A stretch of DNA of 64,000 nucleotides from Nematopogon swammerdamellus (GCA_946902875.1 OX336343.1:16477596-16541595), one strand, 5' to 3'; counted from the stretch's first letter, positions 45,589 through 59,405 are shown. Notes: generated by a model from the sequence alone, not told the origin. Numbers and translations are program-made.

Positions 45589-46621
45589 TTATTATGTAAA
45601 AAGTAAAGTTAACTTCATTTGTATGGATTGTTACAAGTTTAGGTGTAATTTTTTAAGGAAAAAGCTGTAATTTCATTACGACAGTGAGCTCGCAAGAATC
45701 TAAAAAAAAAAATTGCTTCTGTAAAATTAATAAGTATGTGGTAGATAGGTAGGATAGCAATCAGCACTCAGACGACGAGAAGTACATTCACTACTGCTGA
45801 CTACAGGAATCCCGTAGCATAGTACAGGAAATTATTTCACCAATTCATTTATGGCATCATTTTGTGTGACCCTCGGTGTGACCCACTCCTTTATAAATAA
45901 CGCTGTGACCTATTTATGGTTTTTTGAGAGTTATATTTATTGTAAGGTATATTGCTGATTTTGAATTTTATTAAGATTACACTTATATCGTTATACGTGT
46001 AGCTAGGTACGTTATCGAGGTTAGTAATAAAGCGTTGACGCAGCGCAGTGATGACAACCGTACTAAGTAATCTATAAACAAGACAATGCTATATTGTCCT
46101 TGAATCATCATATGATTGGACTACACACACTCAGTAAAGCACACGCCGCGCTGAACATTGTACAATCCTTTAAAAATGTAGATATATCCATGCAACCTTT
46201 CTTAACTTAATACATCAGCCTAAGTCTTGACAAACACACCCAGTGGTGAGCGAGATTTGGTCTGACAGAGTACAACAGATGTATGTTAACTTTCAGAAGT
46301 GTACTGTCGTCGAACCCAACTCGATTCCGAGTAATGTTTGCTTGTGTTTGTGTTTTGCAGCCATACAGTTGCTCGTAAGGTGCGTTCCGACGGAAATACG
46401 CCAGGGAATAATTATTTAAAAAATATATATTTTGAGAAATACTATTAGTACAAGAGGACCTAAAACGCCTGTGTACAAAAAGTGTTAGCTGTTCCAAAGC
46501 AGTACCAAGATGTGCTGGACCAACCTGATAACATACACTTCAAAATTTTATCCAGCTCCAAAATGTTGCATGTACGTACCTAAGTCAAAGCACAGAATAT
46601 CTAATGTCAAAGTCCGTAAGC

Positions 46622-46864
46622 CAGGGTTTCTCAACATTACTTAACCCCTTGCAAATTAAAAAAATGTGACGGACCCGTTTCAAATTTACTTGTAGGGAAA
46701 GAAAATTTGAAAATTCTGATTTCTTGATGAGACTAACTCGAATTTGGCAGAAAAACTCGCTATTTCGCATGTTATTTATAGTTATTTTTGCTGCTGAAAT
46801 GGACCCCCAGCACTCATGCCACGGACCCCTCTTTGTTTCATGGATCTCAGGCTAAGAAACCCTG
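46622..46864. mobile_element. hAT-type MITE (243 bp)
   Basis: The ends are CAGGGTTTCTCAAC and GCTAAGAAACCCTG. They are flanked by an 8 bp target duplication with one mismatch: CCGTAAGC at 46614-46621 and CCATAAGC at 46865-46872. The interior has the phrase 'acggaccc' at both ends, typical of CAGGGTTTCT-type hAT MITEs. There is no coding capacity. It lies in the ETS intron. Confidence 0.88.
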
Positions 46865-47286
46865 CCATAAGCAAATTGTTCGTGTGTCATGGCATGTTCT
46901 TCAGACCTTCATCAGTTAATTGATTTTTTGTCTTATTCGATTTGCAATTTTATTCGTGTCATTCTTTTTTGTAGGTCGCCTTAGGTTAAGCGTTATTTAT
47001 TTGTCTTACAAAGCTGTGCGGACCGTCTCCTCGTCATGATGAAGTCCCCTTAAGTTGGCATGGAGTCAATTCAGAGTTTGTAAACACTCACACACCACAG
47101 GTGTGGCGGAATCACGTGTTGTGGTTTGTGGTATTTGAAGAATTTGCTTAGTGGTTCTAGAGTTTTTTACACATTTCATAAATAGAACTTCACAAGTCAA
47201 CTTCATGTGAATGTTTTTCATTCATCAAGGCAGGCGAGGGCAGGAGTTCCATCATGCACGAATCACCCATTTCGTGGAATTCGCTT

Positions 47287-47320
47287 GTTAAAACCGAAAC
47301 AGTTAACTGTTTCGGTTTTA
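47287..47320. repeat. Perfect 34 bp palindrome
   Basis: TTAAAACCGAAACAGTT followed directly by its complement; no spacer. It lies upstream of a Helitron-3'-like GCGGGCGGAGCCGCGGGCAC at 47450-47470. Confidence 0.85.
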
Positions 47321-48057
47321 AAATTGCAAATTTCCACATGTATTTTCGCGTATAACTCGAAAACACCTCTACCGATTAACATTTTCACGAATGAAGTTTT
47401 ACATTTCTCGCGATGAAAATAGGCTATACAACATTACGGCATCGTTAACGCGGGCGGAGCCGCGGGCACAGTTGTTATTATTATTGTAACCATAAACATG
47501 AAATTATTCATTGCCATCTAGACACTTGATTTCTTCTATATGTATATAGCTCATATAAAATAGTATTTTAGTAATTTACATGACTATATCACACATTTCT
47601 GTGTGCATGCGTGTCGAGTCGTATGTGTGTGTGTGTAAGTATGTGTGAAACTTGTTTACGATAGCCAAGTTGAGCCGGTATTCTTGTTTATCTATTTTGT
47701 GAGAATTTGTGACTTTTTGTTTTTGTATTGTCTTTTATGTGATAATTTCGAAGAAAAATACATTAGAAGACATAAACTGGTATTCGGAGCTAAGTAAAAC
47801 ACAATACCATTTGTAAAAAAAACTCAAGTTCAAATATCGGTTTAAGAGTGTGGTACATAGTAAGGTTTACTACGCTACTTACCCAATTAATTAAATCAAA
47901 ATAATATTTTTATGGTATGATTAGGCTGAAAGTTACTAATAAAGTTAATAAGTTATAAACAATGTAATAAAACGGGAAAAAACGAAGAAAATAAGTCACC
48001 TTGGTCATAAACACCAGTAGTAAAATAGTATATAATAGTTGGTTGGTTGTCTTGTAC

Positions 48058-48094
48058 GCCGCCGCCGCCGCCGCCGCCGCCGCGCCGCCGCCGT
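48058..48094. repeat. GCC microsatellite
   Basis: About 12 GCC units with one interruption, in the ETS intron. Confidence 0.9.
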
Positions 48095-51000
48095 TTTAAA
48101 TTTAGCACAAACTACATACTTTAAATCTAAAATAGTGCTGTAATAAAATCTCTAAACAAATATCCAAAATCAAACGTAAGAAATATTTCTATACGATTAT
48201 GTTTTCTGTCTCTATGTCAATAACCTAATAATATTAATAACTATTTGCGTGAATGCGATATACTTGAGAAAATATCTACCAATTCGCACAATTCACCAAT
48301 GAATGGATCTTTTTGTAATTCGACATTGCTATTTATCATATGCAGGTCACCTTATCGAACACGTGAATTACATTGTTGTGTGTGAAGCCCACGTGTAAAA
48401 TAATACCTATGATTTCATAAATACAAAACACACGCAGATTTTGTGAATGCGATTGAAACAAGATTAGTGGCCCGTCATTTTATTATTGTATGGGTGTGAC
48501 TGATAAATAGACATCACACCGGTTTGTGGGACGGTGTGTGTGTGCGATGGTGTATGTCGTGTGAGGTTGTGTGCGTGGCCCCGGGGAATCCCGCGGTGCA
48601 GATCTGCGTTTCTTGACTTGTTCTTTTTGATGACCTGATAAATAATTGATATGTTGACTGACGAAGTTAGTGGGCTGTTCGGTTTCTGTTTTTTATGGTC
48701 TTTTTTTGTTGTTTATAATATTTATACGCTAAGATTTTGGCGATTTTTAGCTGTTTGAGAATAAAGAAGCGGACCTGTTTATTAGAATTTTAGAATAAGT
48801 TATGATGATTTATGATATGAAGTATGCAATTTTTGGCATGATTATGCAAAGTTCTGTGGAGTGTTGTTGAAATTTCAAATGAGTGGATTTGTGGTTAGTT
48901 TTTTCGGATAAGTTTCAAAACAAAACACATCGAGATGAAATAAATAAGATAATAACCGTGACACGGTTAAATAAAAGGCGTAAGTCTAGTTAAGGCACTT
49001 CGTAAGACGTCGTTGTCAATAATTGCACAAAGATTGTTGTATTGTATCGTGCACTTGTAATTACTACTTATTTATGTTTCGCCTTGTCATTGGTTCGGCC
49101 TTCGGAGTTTTGCAATTATTGTATCTATAGATAGAAGTAAAGTAAGAAATTATTATACAATTTCAGTAGGAGCAGAAACCTGAAGACGACAATGTTTTAT
49201 CAACACACCTTGTAACTTGCTGACATAAAAGTATTTTCATAATAATCAGAGATTGAAATTTTTGTTCATTCGAAGGCCGAACTAAAGCATAACTTTTATC
49301 AAAAAAATATTAGTGAGTTAATGTTAGGAATAACAGTTTAATCGTCGCACAAAACAGCGACACGCAATGAGTAACGAGGCGAGCGAGCCGCACGCACACG
49401 TGTAACAATAATCTACAAGTGTGTACTTCTAGATTTTCACGTATTTTCCTCTTGAAGGTTAACATTATCCCTTCATTTCCGGATTTGTATACAGGCTGTC
49501 CGCAGTAAGGTATGGAATACTGAAAGGAGTTATTGTGGACGAGAGACTGAATATCGTTGTTTTTGAATATTGATTTTGAAGTGATTTTTTTTCTATTCTA
49601 TATTTGGGGGTTAGCCTAAACTAGCCTAGTAGTAAAACAGAAGTTATTGTACAATCACCCCTTTCAGTATTCAATACTTTACCTACCGCGGACATTCTGT
49701 TTAATGTATTCAATCATTATCTGTATGCTGAGAACAACATTTTTCAAAGGTACTCGTATCTAAAACAATCCAGCTAATTTTCTTGTCTGTTTTTCTTCAC
49801 ATAATGTCAATCGAACGGTACGGTACGACGCGACGGTAGATACAATACCTACACATCCGAGAATGGTGGATAAATAAATACATATTATAGGCAAATTCCT
49901 AAGGATTGAAGAAGCTTTGCAAAGGTGCTCTTGGTTAGCTGGATACCAATTTAATTAAAATAGTTTTTGTTGTCGTTTTTTGCGGCCGCCGCCGCTCGGA
50001 GATTAGGAAGTGGTTTGAAACAAAAAACCAAGGTGATTCGTTGTCTAACTAATCCGTCGGACGAAGATACTCGAGTCGCTTTCTGTGTCTTCTTCTTACT
50101 TCATCGCCGGATACTAAGCTGATATTGTTTTAGGCAGATTTTAAACCTAAAATGCGAAGCTAAATGGAAACATAGAGACAACTCGTCGGTTCATAAATCT
50201 TAGAAACATAAATTTGCGGTTTCCGTAAAACGTAAATAAATATGTTTAGAGGGTTCGTATAAAATGAAGATTTAAAAAAATAATTAATGCAAAATCTGCG
50301 AGATACCTTCTCTTTCTATGTCATATGGCGAAGGTGAAGATAAAATAAATCAAACAGACAAACATAATTCAATAGTTACAGTAGCAAAGATAAACAACGA
50401 TACGAAAAAAAAATATTAAAAATATGAAAAGTCTCAATGAACTTGACTACCAACAAAATTGAAACAATAGAAAAGTTATCACAAAAACGTAGGCGTTTTC
50501 TCCCAATCCGGGTCATTGCTACCGGCCGCCTCGTGTACGGTGGGCGGGCGGGAGACAATCTAGGGCGGGGAAAGCGTGGGCGGCGGCGCGGGGGCGTGCG
50601 GGGTAAGGGTGCGGGGATACACTACGGCATAGTTATCTAACGTTACAATGAGTGAACGATCAAGGACATATGTGTTTACGTTTAAAGTTTTCCTCGATAG
50701 TTCATAGACACATTAAATTGTTGATAACATCGATAAGGTAAAAAAGGAATAGAAACATGTATTAAGCAGGTTTGACGGTTTAGTAATTCTATAATAAATA
50801 TATTATTTATATAGGAAAGTTTGAGGTCAATGTGTTTGATAAGTACATAAATTTACAGCGTGCGTGGTAACAAACTAAGTTGATTGAATGAAAAAAGGAA
50901 AGACAAAATTATGCTGATAAAGTTATCAGCATATAGTACTGATATAATTAGGCTGTCAGGAATGATCTTTTGAATTCTGGGCTTAAAATCAATAATGCCA

Positions 51001-54000
51001 AGAGTATCTAAATTGGGCCTGGGTCTTCTTTTTATAATTAGCAAATTGTTGTTCCTAATTGTATGGTATTTCTATTGTGTTTTGTACTTCCTAAAATGTG
51101 TTTAATTCGTCTTTGCTTTAATATTGCTTGTGTTGTTATAGTGTACCAACTTACCAGCTTATGAAAAATTAAGGTTTTATTTTCTTTCGAAAAAAATCAA
51201 CAAGCGCATTTAAAAATACATTATTCTACATAAAATACAGAGATTGCAGCATTCCGAAACAATTTAATTATTAGCTTCCAAAATAGCGTCTATAAATTGT
51301 CAATATAACTATAGAAACCCATTTATTATCGAAACATATGTAGTATACACATTTTAAAATATTTTATCTCTACAACGAGACGTCCTGTGGCACTATAAAC
51401 CGGAATTTGAAGTAATACATTTTATATAAATGTAATTTGCATCTCTCTTCTCACTCGCACCTATGTATATTGTTGCATGTTCCCACTCTCTCTATTATTT
51501 TTTCCTCGCAACAATGTTCATCCGCAGATGTTGCGAGATTTGTTTTCCTTTGAGTAAAAAGTTAATTAGTGTCCAGTCTCATGCACACCACTCTATATTT
51601 CCGGAGTACAGATTAATTTTAAAATTGGAATCATTGTTATGATACGTAATAATGAATGAGGTATGCATGTGGAATGCACAATGAAAGGACTCTGACTGAA
51701 TAGCAAAATTTATTGAGAAGGTGAAAATTTCGAAAGATTCAAATAGAAAATATTTTCCACAGAACAGCCATCGTCTCGGCCGTTTGCGCGCGATACGTAT
51801 TCTTGCTCTGTGATAGATAAAACTATACTTCAGTTGGCACATTCATAGTATTATAGTTCTATTGTTAAATATTATTGTTATTTAGAAATATGTAAATGAT
51901 CATGACCGATTAAAAAAATACTTTAAAATATTATGACAGATAAGGAAAGTCGCGTCCTAGTGTTAGATTAATATAGCTTCATGAATATGTTATTTTTTCC
52001 TTAAATATAATAATAAATAAAGTATTTTTGTCAATTAATTTCCTCTAGATATGTTTGTTTTATATCTACACATACCTGCACTAATCTAACTATAGGTATT
52101 ACAAACGTAGGAACAGCCAAATCGCAAATTCAGACAAAGAAGGCAAAGCAATTAATATAAAAGAGAGCACATTTCGTCTTAGACTAAGACTGTAGTAGAG
52201 TATAATTTTTTTCCGCTACGTCGCGACATAGCCCCCGCGCCCCTCGCCGCCTCTTGCCGCCCCTGGCCGCCTCGCTGCGCCCCCACAAGGCCGGTTGCCA
52301 TGGCGACCGCGCCCGGGTACCAGTCACGTGTCACGGGAACTTGTTTCCGCTTCCCGCATTTTCTCTATTTCTTTTCCTCGCATTTTTTCTTTCCCTTTTC
52401 TTTCTTTTTCCGCCTCTCCCGTCCCTCCAGCTGTGTGCGTGAGCGTTTAATTGTGTTAGTGAGGGGTCCTCGGTATAAATTAGACGGGCTTAGCGTTCGG
52501 TAGAGGCGACATCATTTTACCACATTATTTTATGATAGTGAAAAAGAATGAAAGGATTTTTGCTCTGCATTTAGATATGCAGCTGACTTACGTTTATTTT
52601 TGTTAGTAAAATTTATAATTTTAGTTAAAGACCAATATTGCCAGAAAATTATGCCAGAAGATTCTTTTTATTTCAATAAAGGTTATCAAAACATGCAGCT
52701 GTGCAAAAAATATAGGTAGGTTGAAAAAAAAAATACTTTCAGATAGTGTCTTCAACACAACTTGAACTTTATGTCTAGTTTTTGCTTAGTTTTAGGATTT
52801 TTCAATTTCGATTTTAGGAAATTTCAACTTTCTATTTTTACTTATTTTAGATTGTTGGTTTTCAATGCGTCGTGTGTATATTTGATTTAATTGTAGCCAA
52901 AAGTTAATTTAAAATTATTTCCGGTATAAACCAATGGAATTCTTCAATTTCACCAGCTCTATGGTAGAGTAACCTTCTTTCCTTTACGTGAATTTTTCGG
53001 TATAACCACATCTATACACACTTTCACTATATACAGAGCTACACGTGGCCCCATGTACCTATACAATTATATCTAAACATAGCTGCCGGTTGGATGGCGT
53101 GTGGTAGGCGTGTATAAGACAAGAGCTGATATACTAGCATGTATAACTATTATACGCACATTAATGTCCTATTATATTGATTAGTAAGAGGCTTTCGCTA
53201 CTTCCTGGGTGGGAGTCGCATGCTCCTGTATACAGTCATATCATATCATACGGTTTTACATAACTACACATATGTATGTAAATGCATGTATGCTCATACG
53301 TGTATTGTACATGGGTATACGCATATGCAGTATTTATAACCGCTAAAGAGTATGACACCTCCTTCTGACAGAAAAAATGTAATTAATAAATTAAAAGACA
53401 TTAATTCAGACAGATGAAACGAAATTAAGATATTATTCAATTAATATGTAACTAATAGAAGATATTACTAAAATAATACCTAAATTAAGGGTAATCTTTA
53501 ATTGGCCTCTGACGATTTTTTGTGTTTTGGTAAATGTTATATAGAAACTAATATCTATGTATACATTTATTAAAGATGTCTATGCATAGATGGGCCAAAA
53601 AATGCTACTTATATATGATATATATGATCTTATGTATAGTCCTTTAATATTGATGAGCTATTGGGAACTGGTACGGAACCTGAATATCCAGTTCCAAACC
53701 AGTTCCATTGCAGCGCGCCAGCTCCGCGGAGAAAAAAATGCAGACAAGGTATCATAATGCGATCATTAGCATTCTCAGGGGAGTCGATTAATCTTATTGT
53801 TTATGATTTTTTTTGTTTTTCCTCAAGAATTTATTTGCATCAATTTTATTTTGAGTCGTATTGCTTAGCGCTTTGACCATTCGATCAAATTGAATTGCAA
53901 TACCATTGAAGAATTCATCCTTATCTGAAATATCCCTATATTATATATATATATATAACACCCAATATGAAAAACCTAAACCTATTGAACATCTTGGGTT

Positions 54001-54040
54001 TGAATAGATTTTTTTATACTGAAAATAACTCTTTTTAGTT

Positions 54041-54360
54041 AAAAACCGACTTCAACCTCTGAAGTAACCTAACTCCTTCCTTTCCAAAATAAAAAGAATC
54101 ATCGAAATCGGTCGACGTCGTACCTATATAATTATTCGCCCATTTGTCATGCACATGCTTGCGCAAATTCAAGAGTTTAATGATTTCTTCATGAATTCTA
54201 TCATCAGAACTTGACCAAATTTATAGGACCACCCGTAGGTACACCCCTTCTATAAACAGTCGAAATCGGTCCAAGTGATAAAGAACTATCGATGCACATA
54301 ATTTGCACAATGATTCCGACGAATTGAGAACCTTCTCCTTTTTTTGAAGTCGGTTAAAAA
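54041..54360 (-). repeat. Dispersed repeat with TTAAAAACCGACTTCAA ends
   Basis: The ends are inverted: TTAAAAACCGACTTCAA on the left and TTGAAGTCGGTTAAAAA on the right, about 320 bp apart. A related copy begins at 30041 (TAACCGACTTTAAAAAAA, GGAGGAGGTTCTCAATTCGAC) on the plus strand. Confidence 0.7.
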
Positions 54361-56337
54361 GAACTAAATTTTCTTCTCAAAAAACATCTATTTTTTTAGA
54401 AAAAGAGGCTGGCATAATGGACATGGAAGATAATATACATGTTAGATAAATAGTGGATTTACAATCGATCGAAATGTGTTTGTAGGACTATGTCGTGCTA
54501 ACTATATCGCGCTTAGCTCTTCTTCGAACTATACGAAGCGAGATAAGATAAGTGACAAGGTTCTAAGCGGGTATTAAAGTAATTTTATGTGAGCGTGTCT
54601 TTCGTTCGTCACAGACGTTCCCCCGAGGTTAAGGTCTCGGACCGAGCTATGCTAATCGTATACGAAACGAAATCGAGACGGAAGGTTTGTCTGATGGTGA
54701 CTAGATATCTCCTTCGTGCTTCCTTATTTTGTGTTCACTCAAACGCAGAACAAAGATCTTCGAGCAAGTGTGGAATGTATGAGCCGTCAGACAGTGTCAC
54801 TTTTGTACGTTTCCCAACTTGGTGAGATCTAAATTAGCAGCATGTGCAATGTGATGTCATTTTAGTTGGGACATTAAGTCGGCACGTACATTTTTTTTTT
54901 TTGAAAATATCCTTGACTGTGTGTGATGTGTGAAATATCCAGAGAATAAAATGTGTTTCAATTATTTTCAGATTAATAGCCGAAAACACAAATAAGGTTA
55001 ATTCTAAATCCTAATCGTCTGCAAGTAATAAAATTATTGAGAATATGTTCCAGCAAAAGTAAAATTTTCATTCGTTTTTCAAAATCGCAAATACATAACA
55101 CCAGCGCATAAAGTACGACCATCGGTTTTCTAAGAATGACTATTATTTATTAAGTATTGCAAGTTGATATAAAAATGTCTCGCTCAGAAGTATTGTTGAG
55201 CAATAAATAGTAAAGAATAAAGATACATTAGAATGCATAAACGCAAAGGACGGCAAGCGAGGTAAACATTTAGCAACATTCATCCTTCTTAGCAATGCCA
55301 GCCAACCTTATTCTGTTGCAATTCCTTATCAATGCCAATATTTATCATCTGAGTGTTGGTCAATGCGTTTAACCGCCTACGCCGCGCCCGGGGCGGCCCG
55401 CACAGAAACTCACTCGTCACTCACGATAATAGTAATATGCGAAAACTTCTCAGAAATCGATCAATCCTGTTATTATGTAGTATGCAAGTACATAGAGCAT
55501 CATTTGCTCGCGTGGTAGCATTGTAAAAATTTGCGTTGATTATAATATGCGAAGAACCGGTCGCCGTAGACCGACTGGTTTACATTGAAGGTCCGACGAG
55601 CCAATTATGCGTCAAAGGTCAATAAAGCAGTTATTATGTAAACAGATTGAGCGCACTTTGCATATCGGCCATACAATAAATGTGATGCTTGAGCGAAAAC
55701 CGTCCTAGACGTAGGCAGGTCGAGACGAGGGTCGAGAGGAATCAGTCGCCGAGTGCCGCTTAGAACCCTGCACGCACATTGCTCTCAATGAGAGTCAGGT
55801 GGATGAAGGTTGCAGGAGACAAGTTTGCCTCAAGTGTGCCGTAAAATATAGTTTATAGCAGGGGACTCGTACGACGACGCGCACGTGCGCGAGCGGCGCG
55901 TCGGACCACCCCCGCGCCGCGCCGCGACGACGACGCCTGGCTGGACGATCATAATTTCATAAATAATGTATTAGTCGTACCAAGCGAGATGCATTCAGCG
56001 GCCGCGATACGGAATTGACGCGTCGTCGGTCACGACAACGCCGCTCGTGGAGGCGCATTTTTTACTCCACCTCGGATTTGTATGCAGCCATTATGTCGAG
56101 CGGCAATCGCCGGCCGGTTTAATTGCTAGGAATCAGGGAAGCGCCGCCGCCGACCTTGGCTATCGATTCTCGTTCATGTCGCAATTACTATTATTCACTG
56201 ACTCTGTTATTATCTTGGTAAATTGCTACTGAACAGCTCGGCGGCGCGGCGCGGCGGCGACACGTCTCAACGCGGAATCGCAGACCGCATTTCTGACAGT
56301 AATACTTCGACAATAGCTAGAAGCGAAGAATGCTCAC

Positions 56338-57296
56338 CTGAACTGGCCGATCTCGTACTTCTCCCACCGGATGATGGAGGGACAGTACTGTGGGTCGAGC
56401 AGCAGGTCCTTGAGGAACTCCGGCACGGAGACGTTTTTGACTCTCTTGTGCGGCTTCTTGCCGCTGCCCTTGGGCCGACCGGGCGGCCTCTTCATCACTT
56501 TGCTTTTGTCGTCGAACTCGTCGCCGGACTTGCTGGCGTCGCTGCCGTACGAGTACTCGGGCGAGGCGCTGTCGTGCGGCCGTAGTCGCTCCTCCACGTC
56601 GTCCCCGGACTCCCAGCCGTGCGCCTGCACGTGCGGGAACTCGTACACGCTGCTGGGCATTTCTTGGCTACTCCTATCTAGGTCTATAAGCGTGGCGGGC
56701 GTCTCGTACATGTACGGGTAGTTCCTGAGCACGGTCGGCGGAGCCATCGCTGCCTCGCGAGCCTGCAGCGACTGCTCGTCGCGGAGCTGCTCGAGCGCGC
56801 AGTAGACGATGTCGCCGTTTCTCCGAGACGCATCCCGACTCACGCCCGGAAAGTGCATCAGGTTGCGCATGCCCTCCTTATTGAGATCCTTGAGCGCATA
56901 GCCGGGGTACTCGCGGAACTTGTGGAAGGGGATGTCGGTCTCGTGGATGGGAGCGACGGTGTTGTGGGCGACGTCTAGGATCCAGGCGAGCGTGTCGTCG
57001 GCGGTCCAGTCGGCGATGTACTTGGTGCGCCACTCTGCGGGCCGGTCGTCGAGGAGGTACATTTCCTTCGGGCAGTGGAGCTCCTGGTAGACGGCGGCGG
57101 TCGTGTCCACGTCCATCCTGTAGGGGTCGCAGGGGTGCTCGGCGTAGTAGTTTCCGTAGGAGCCGGTGAACTTCCTGCTGACGAGAGTCTGGAAGTCGTC
57201 GAGCGGGAGGGTCTCCGAGGGGTGGTTCACTATGTTGTAGGAGTCACACATGGCACCGGGGAGGTCACTGAACGTCTTGGTCTCGAGGTTCAACAT
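56338..57296 (-). CDS. ETS-family transcription factor, coding exon 1 (Pointed domain, AT-hook-like patch, start of ETS domain)
   Basis: This exon encodes residues 1-319 plus two bases of codon 320 of a 393-residue sequence-specific DNA-binding protein expected to act in the nucleus. Residues about 88-175 form a Pointed/SAM-like domain (DWTADDTLAWILDV... to YCALEQLRDE). Residues 176-265 are an acidic, Ser-rich linker. Residues 269-282 (KRPPGRPKGSGKKP) look like an AT-hook, and the ETS domain starts near residue 290 (VPEFLKDLLLDPQYCPSIIRW). The order Pointed, AT-hook, ETS matches the ESE group (ELF3/EHF); insect proteins labelled D-ETS-4 are an alternative name. The start at 57296 was chosen because GCC precedes the ATG and an acidic conserved-looking sequence follows. 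An in-frame ATG at 57395 would add 33 Arg-rich residues that look like translated 5' UTR. The exon ends in CAG/GTGAGC. Upstream non-coding exons cannot be placed. Confidence 0.93.
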
Positions 57297-58161
57297 GGCT
57301 GAACGAGTGCGGGTGAGACGTGCGTCGCGCGCAAGCGGTCTCCACGGAGTGTGGGTGAACCGTGAACGCGCGCTCTTCTTATCACCGCGCCGCATGTTGC
57401 GCTGCGCCTGTGTTCGTGCCGTTTGTATAGTCTGATAGCGCTGCTGAAGTGACTTTAATCTATGTGTTTGCTGGAAAAGACCTTTGTCACTTTAATCTTA
57501 GCAACCGCTGGCCGTGTGTCCGCGTAGAATCTAATTAGAATCTAGTAAAACTAATTCTAATTTTAAAGTGTTCTCAAGTTCTCATGGGGTTTTGCTTAAT
57601 TCAAGGAATGTATGTAATAAGAATGTTTTATCAAACTGTCTTGACTTCGAAATATGAAAACTGTGGATGTCGCACTCTATGTCGGCTAGACTACCGATTT
57701 GATCAAATTCTTGAGATTTTATTATGTCACTAGTTGTTGAAACCAGTGATTTATTGAAATCCCTAGAGGATTGGTCAAATTACTGTCTTTAATATTTTGC
57801 AATAACAATTTATGTAAATATCGCAATAATTTTTAGCACGTGTCACTGTTGTATAGGGCTTCGTCTACACTCTACACAACGTTCGCTAGTGTGGGTGCGT
57901 GTGGTGGTGTGGTGTACGCATATAGACGTCGAGTCGCTGTGGCGTGTGGGTGTGTGCGTCACCCGTTTTCGCAGCCGTCCAAGAATAAAGTGAGACCGAG
58001 ATCACACCTTGTAGAAATATTTTTATGCGTTTCCTGTTGCATTTTTCAATTGTACTTCTACGAAAAATATTCGTGAACTACGATAACAAGAATTATTCTT
58101 ATATCCATTTATTTTTATTTTTATTTGAAGAAAAAGAGACACTTTTTTAAATTTATTTTTT
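57297..58161. other. Upstream region of the ETS coding sequence
   Basis: 57297-57440 is GC-rich and likely 5' UTR or promoter-proximal; 57880-57970 is GTGTG-rich. No TATA box or transcription start can be fixed. Confidence 0.45.
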
Positions 58162-58212
58162 ATTGAAACTGACACGGTTGGCTACATCACCTTCCCTTCG
58201 GTCGTGCACTTG
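58162..58212 (-). mobile_element. Same SINE family, tiny fragment with internal deletion (copy M)
   Basis: ATTGAAACTGACACGGTTGG, then CTACATCACC joined directly to TTCCCTTCGGTCGTGC. Confidence 0.55.
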
Positions 58213-58625
58213 CCTAAAATAAATTCTATTTATGATATAGTTTTAGTATATATAGTAAGTAGAATGACTATTGTCAATGGTTGTCGAAAGTCATTCCACA
58301 AAGCTATGCTCAGTAGAAGTAATTTGTGCGCCACTTAATAAAGACTTAAAATCAATCATTATCTCAAAACTCGATGTCAAAACTAGTAAAAACTAATTAA
58401 GTACAACATAACGCAGTAGCTAATGTGATTTATTACATAATACTTATGAATTATGAATGTGCACTTCTTCTAAATAAACAATAGTTTTGTAGAAAAGAAA
58501 ATTAGTCTTTAATTTTAAATTTTTTCCTCTACAATCTTCTCACGCACGCATTGGTACTCGTATGTTGTAAGATTAACTTTTTTATGAAATTATTTATTAC
58601 CTACTTTTTAGGGCCTACGTCTTTG

Positions 58626-59006
58626 TCAGCCTCGATAGCTCAGTGGTGCAGACAGTCAACTGTCGCTATTGAATGTTAAGCAACGCTGGGTGCGGTCAGT
58701 ACTTGGATGGGTGACCGCTGATCGTTGCAGGCTGACCGAGGTTCGGATTCCTCGTAAAACTGTAGGTCCCTTCCCTCCTAATCTTACTTGATGGTAGGGT
58801 TTAACCCGCCCGGGTTGGTACCACCGCACTGAATGAAACGTCGGTCGAAACGGCTATGTAAATAGTTTGTGTTTTCCGACCAGTGTAGCCGGCACGATCA
58901 AAGGGGGAAGCACTGACATGGCACCTAGTTCACCCGGTGTTATGGTTATGGGCTGACATCACGGACGTTGTAGGTGATGTAGCCAACCGTGTCAATTTCC
59001 ATAAAA
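58626..59006 (+). mobile_element. SINE with chimeric tRNA/5S rRNA head (copy B)
   Basis: This has the same layout as 41560: A box 58636-58646, 5S-like block 58671-58719 (GTTAAGCAACGCTGGGTGCG, GTCAGTACTTGGATGGGTGA), B box GGTTCGGATTCC near 58740-58751. It ends TTTCCATAAAAA. Confidence 0.85.
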
Positions 59007-59027
59007 AGCGTCTACGCTGTCCGACAC

Positions 59028-59405
59028 TGTCCGTCCGTTCGTATGTTCTTCCGTCTGTCTGTCCGTCTGTCCTACCTTTAAAGGGCTGTATATTTTGAAC
59101 AATAATAGGTAGCCGGTTGAAATTTTCACAGAATGTGTTATTTATTATGGCGGATATACCAACAAATAAAAAAAAAAGAAACTAAATATAAAAATAAACG
59201 GGTTCCCTATACAAGAAACGTGTTTCTTCAACGTTTTTTGTTTTTGATCTATCGTAAAAACGGCAATAAATACCAGCGTCAAACTTGATGTGATTATAAT
59301 GCAAATTGTAACTAAAGCAAAACGACAAATAATAAAAACCGGCTAATTGCGCGTTGGTACGGAACCCTCGGTGCTCCAGTCCGACTAGCACTTGGTCGGT
59401 TTTTG
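59028..59405 (+). repeat. Dispersed repeat (copy 3)
   Basis: GTCCGTCCGTTCG, TATGGCGGATATACCAACAA, GTTCCCTATACAAGAAACGT and ACGGAACCCTCGGTGC; it directly follows the SINE at 58626. Confidence 0.6.

Larger units (their letters stand above)
40679..56337 (-). other. Large intron of the ETS gene
   Basis: The intron is 15,659 bp with GT (GTGAGC) and AG ends and splits codon 320. It contains a SINE (41560-41944), a dispersed repeat (45216-45588), a hAT MITE (46622-46864), a TIR element (54041-54360), a GCC microsatellite (48058-48094) and several GC-rich islands (41025-41095, 50520-50620, 52220-52320, 55865-55940). The stretches 43020-45200, 46870-48050, 48100-54030 and 54365-56330 are AT-rich and mostly unique-looking. 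I saw no further coding exon on either strand. First introns of this size often hold enhancers, but none can be named from sequence alone. Confidence 0.85.

Noticed and set aside
56223..57435. Plus-strand ORFs of 75-120 residues opposite the ETS exon
   Set aside because: They are shadows of a GC-rich coding exon; the minus strand has the domains and the splice sites.
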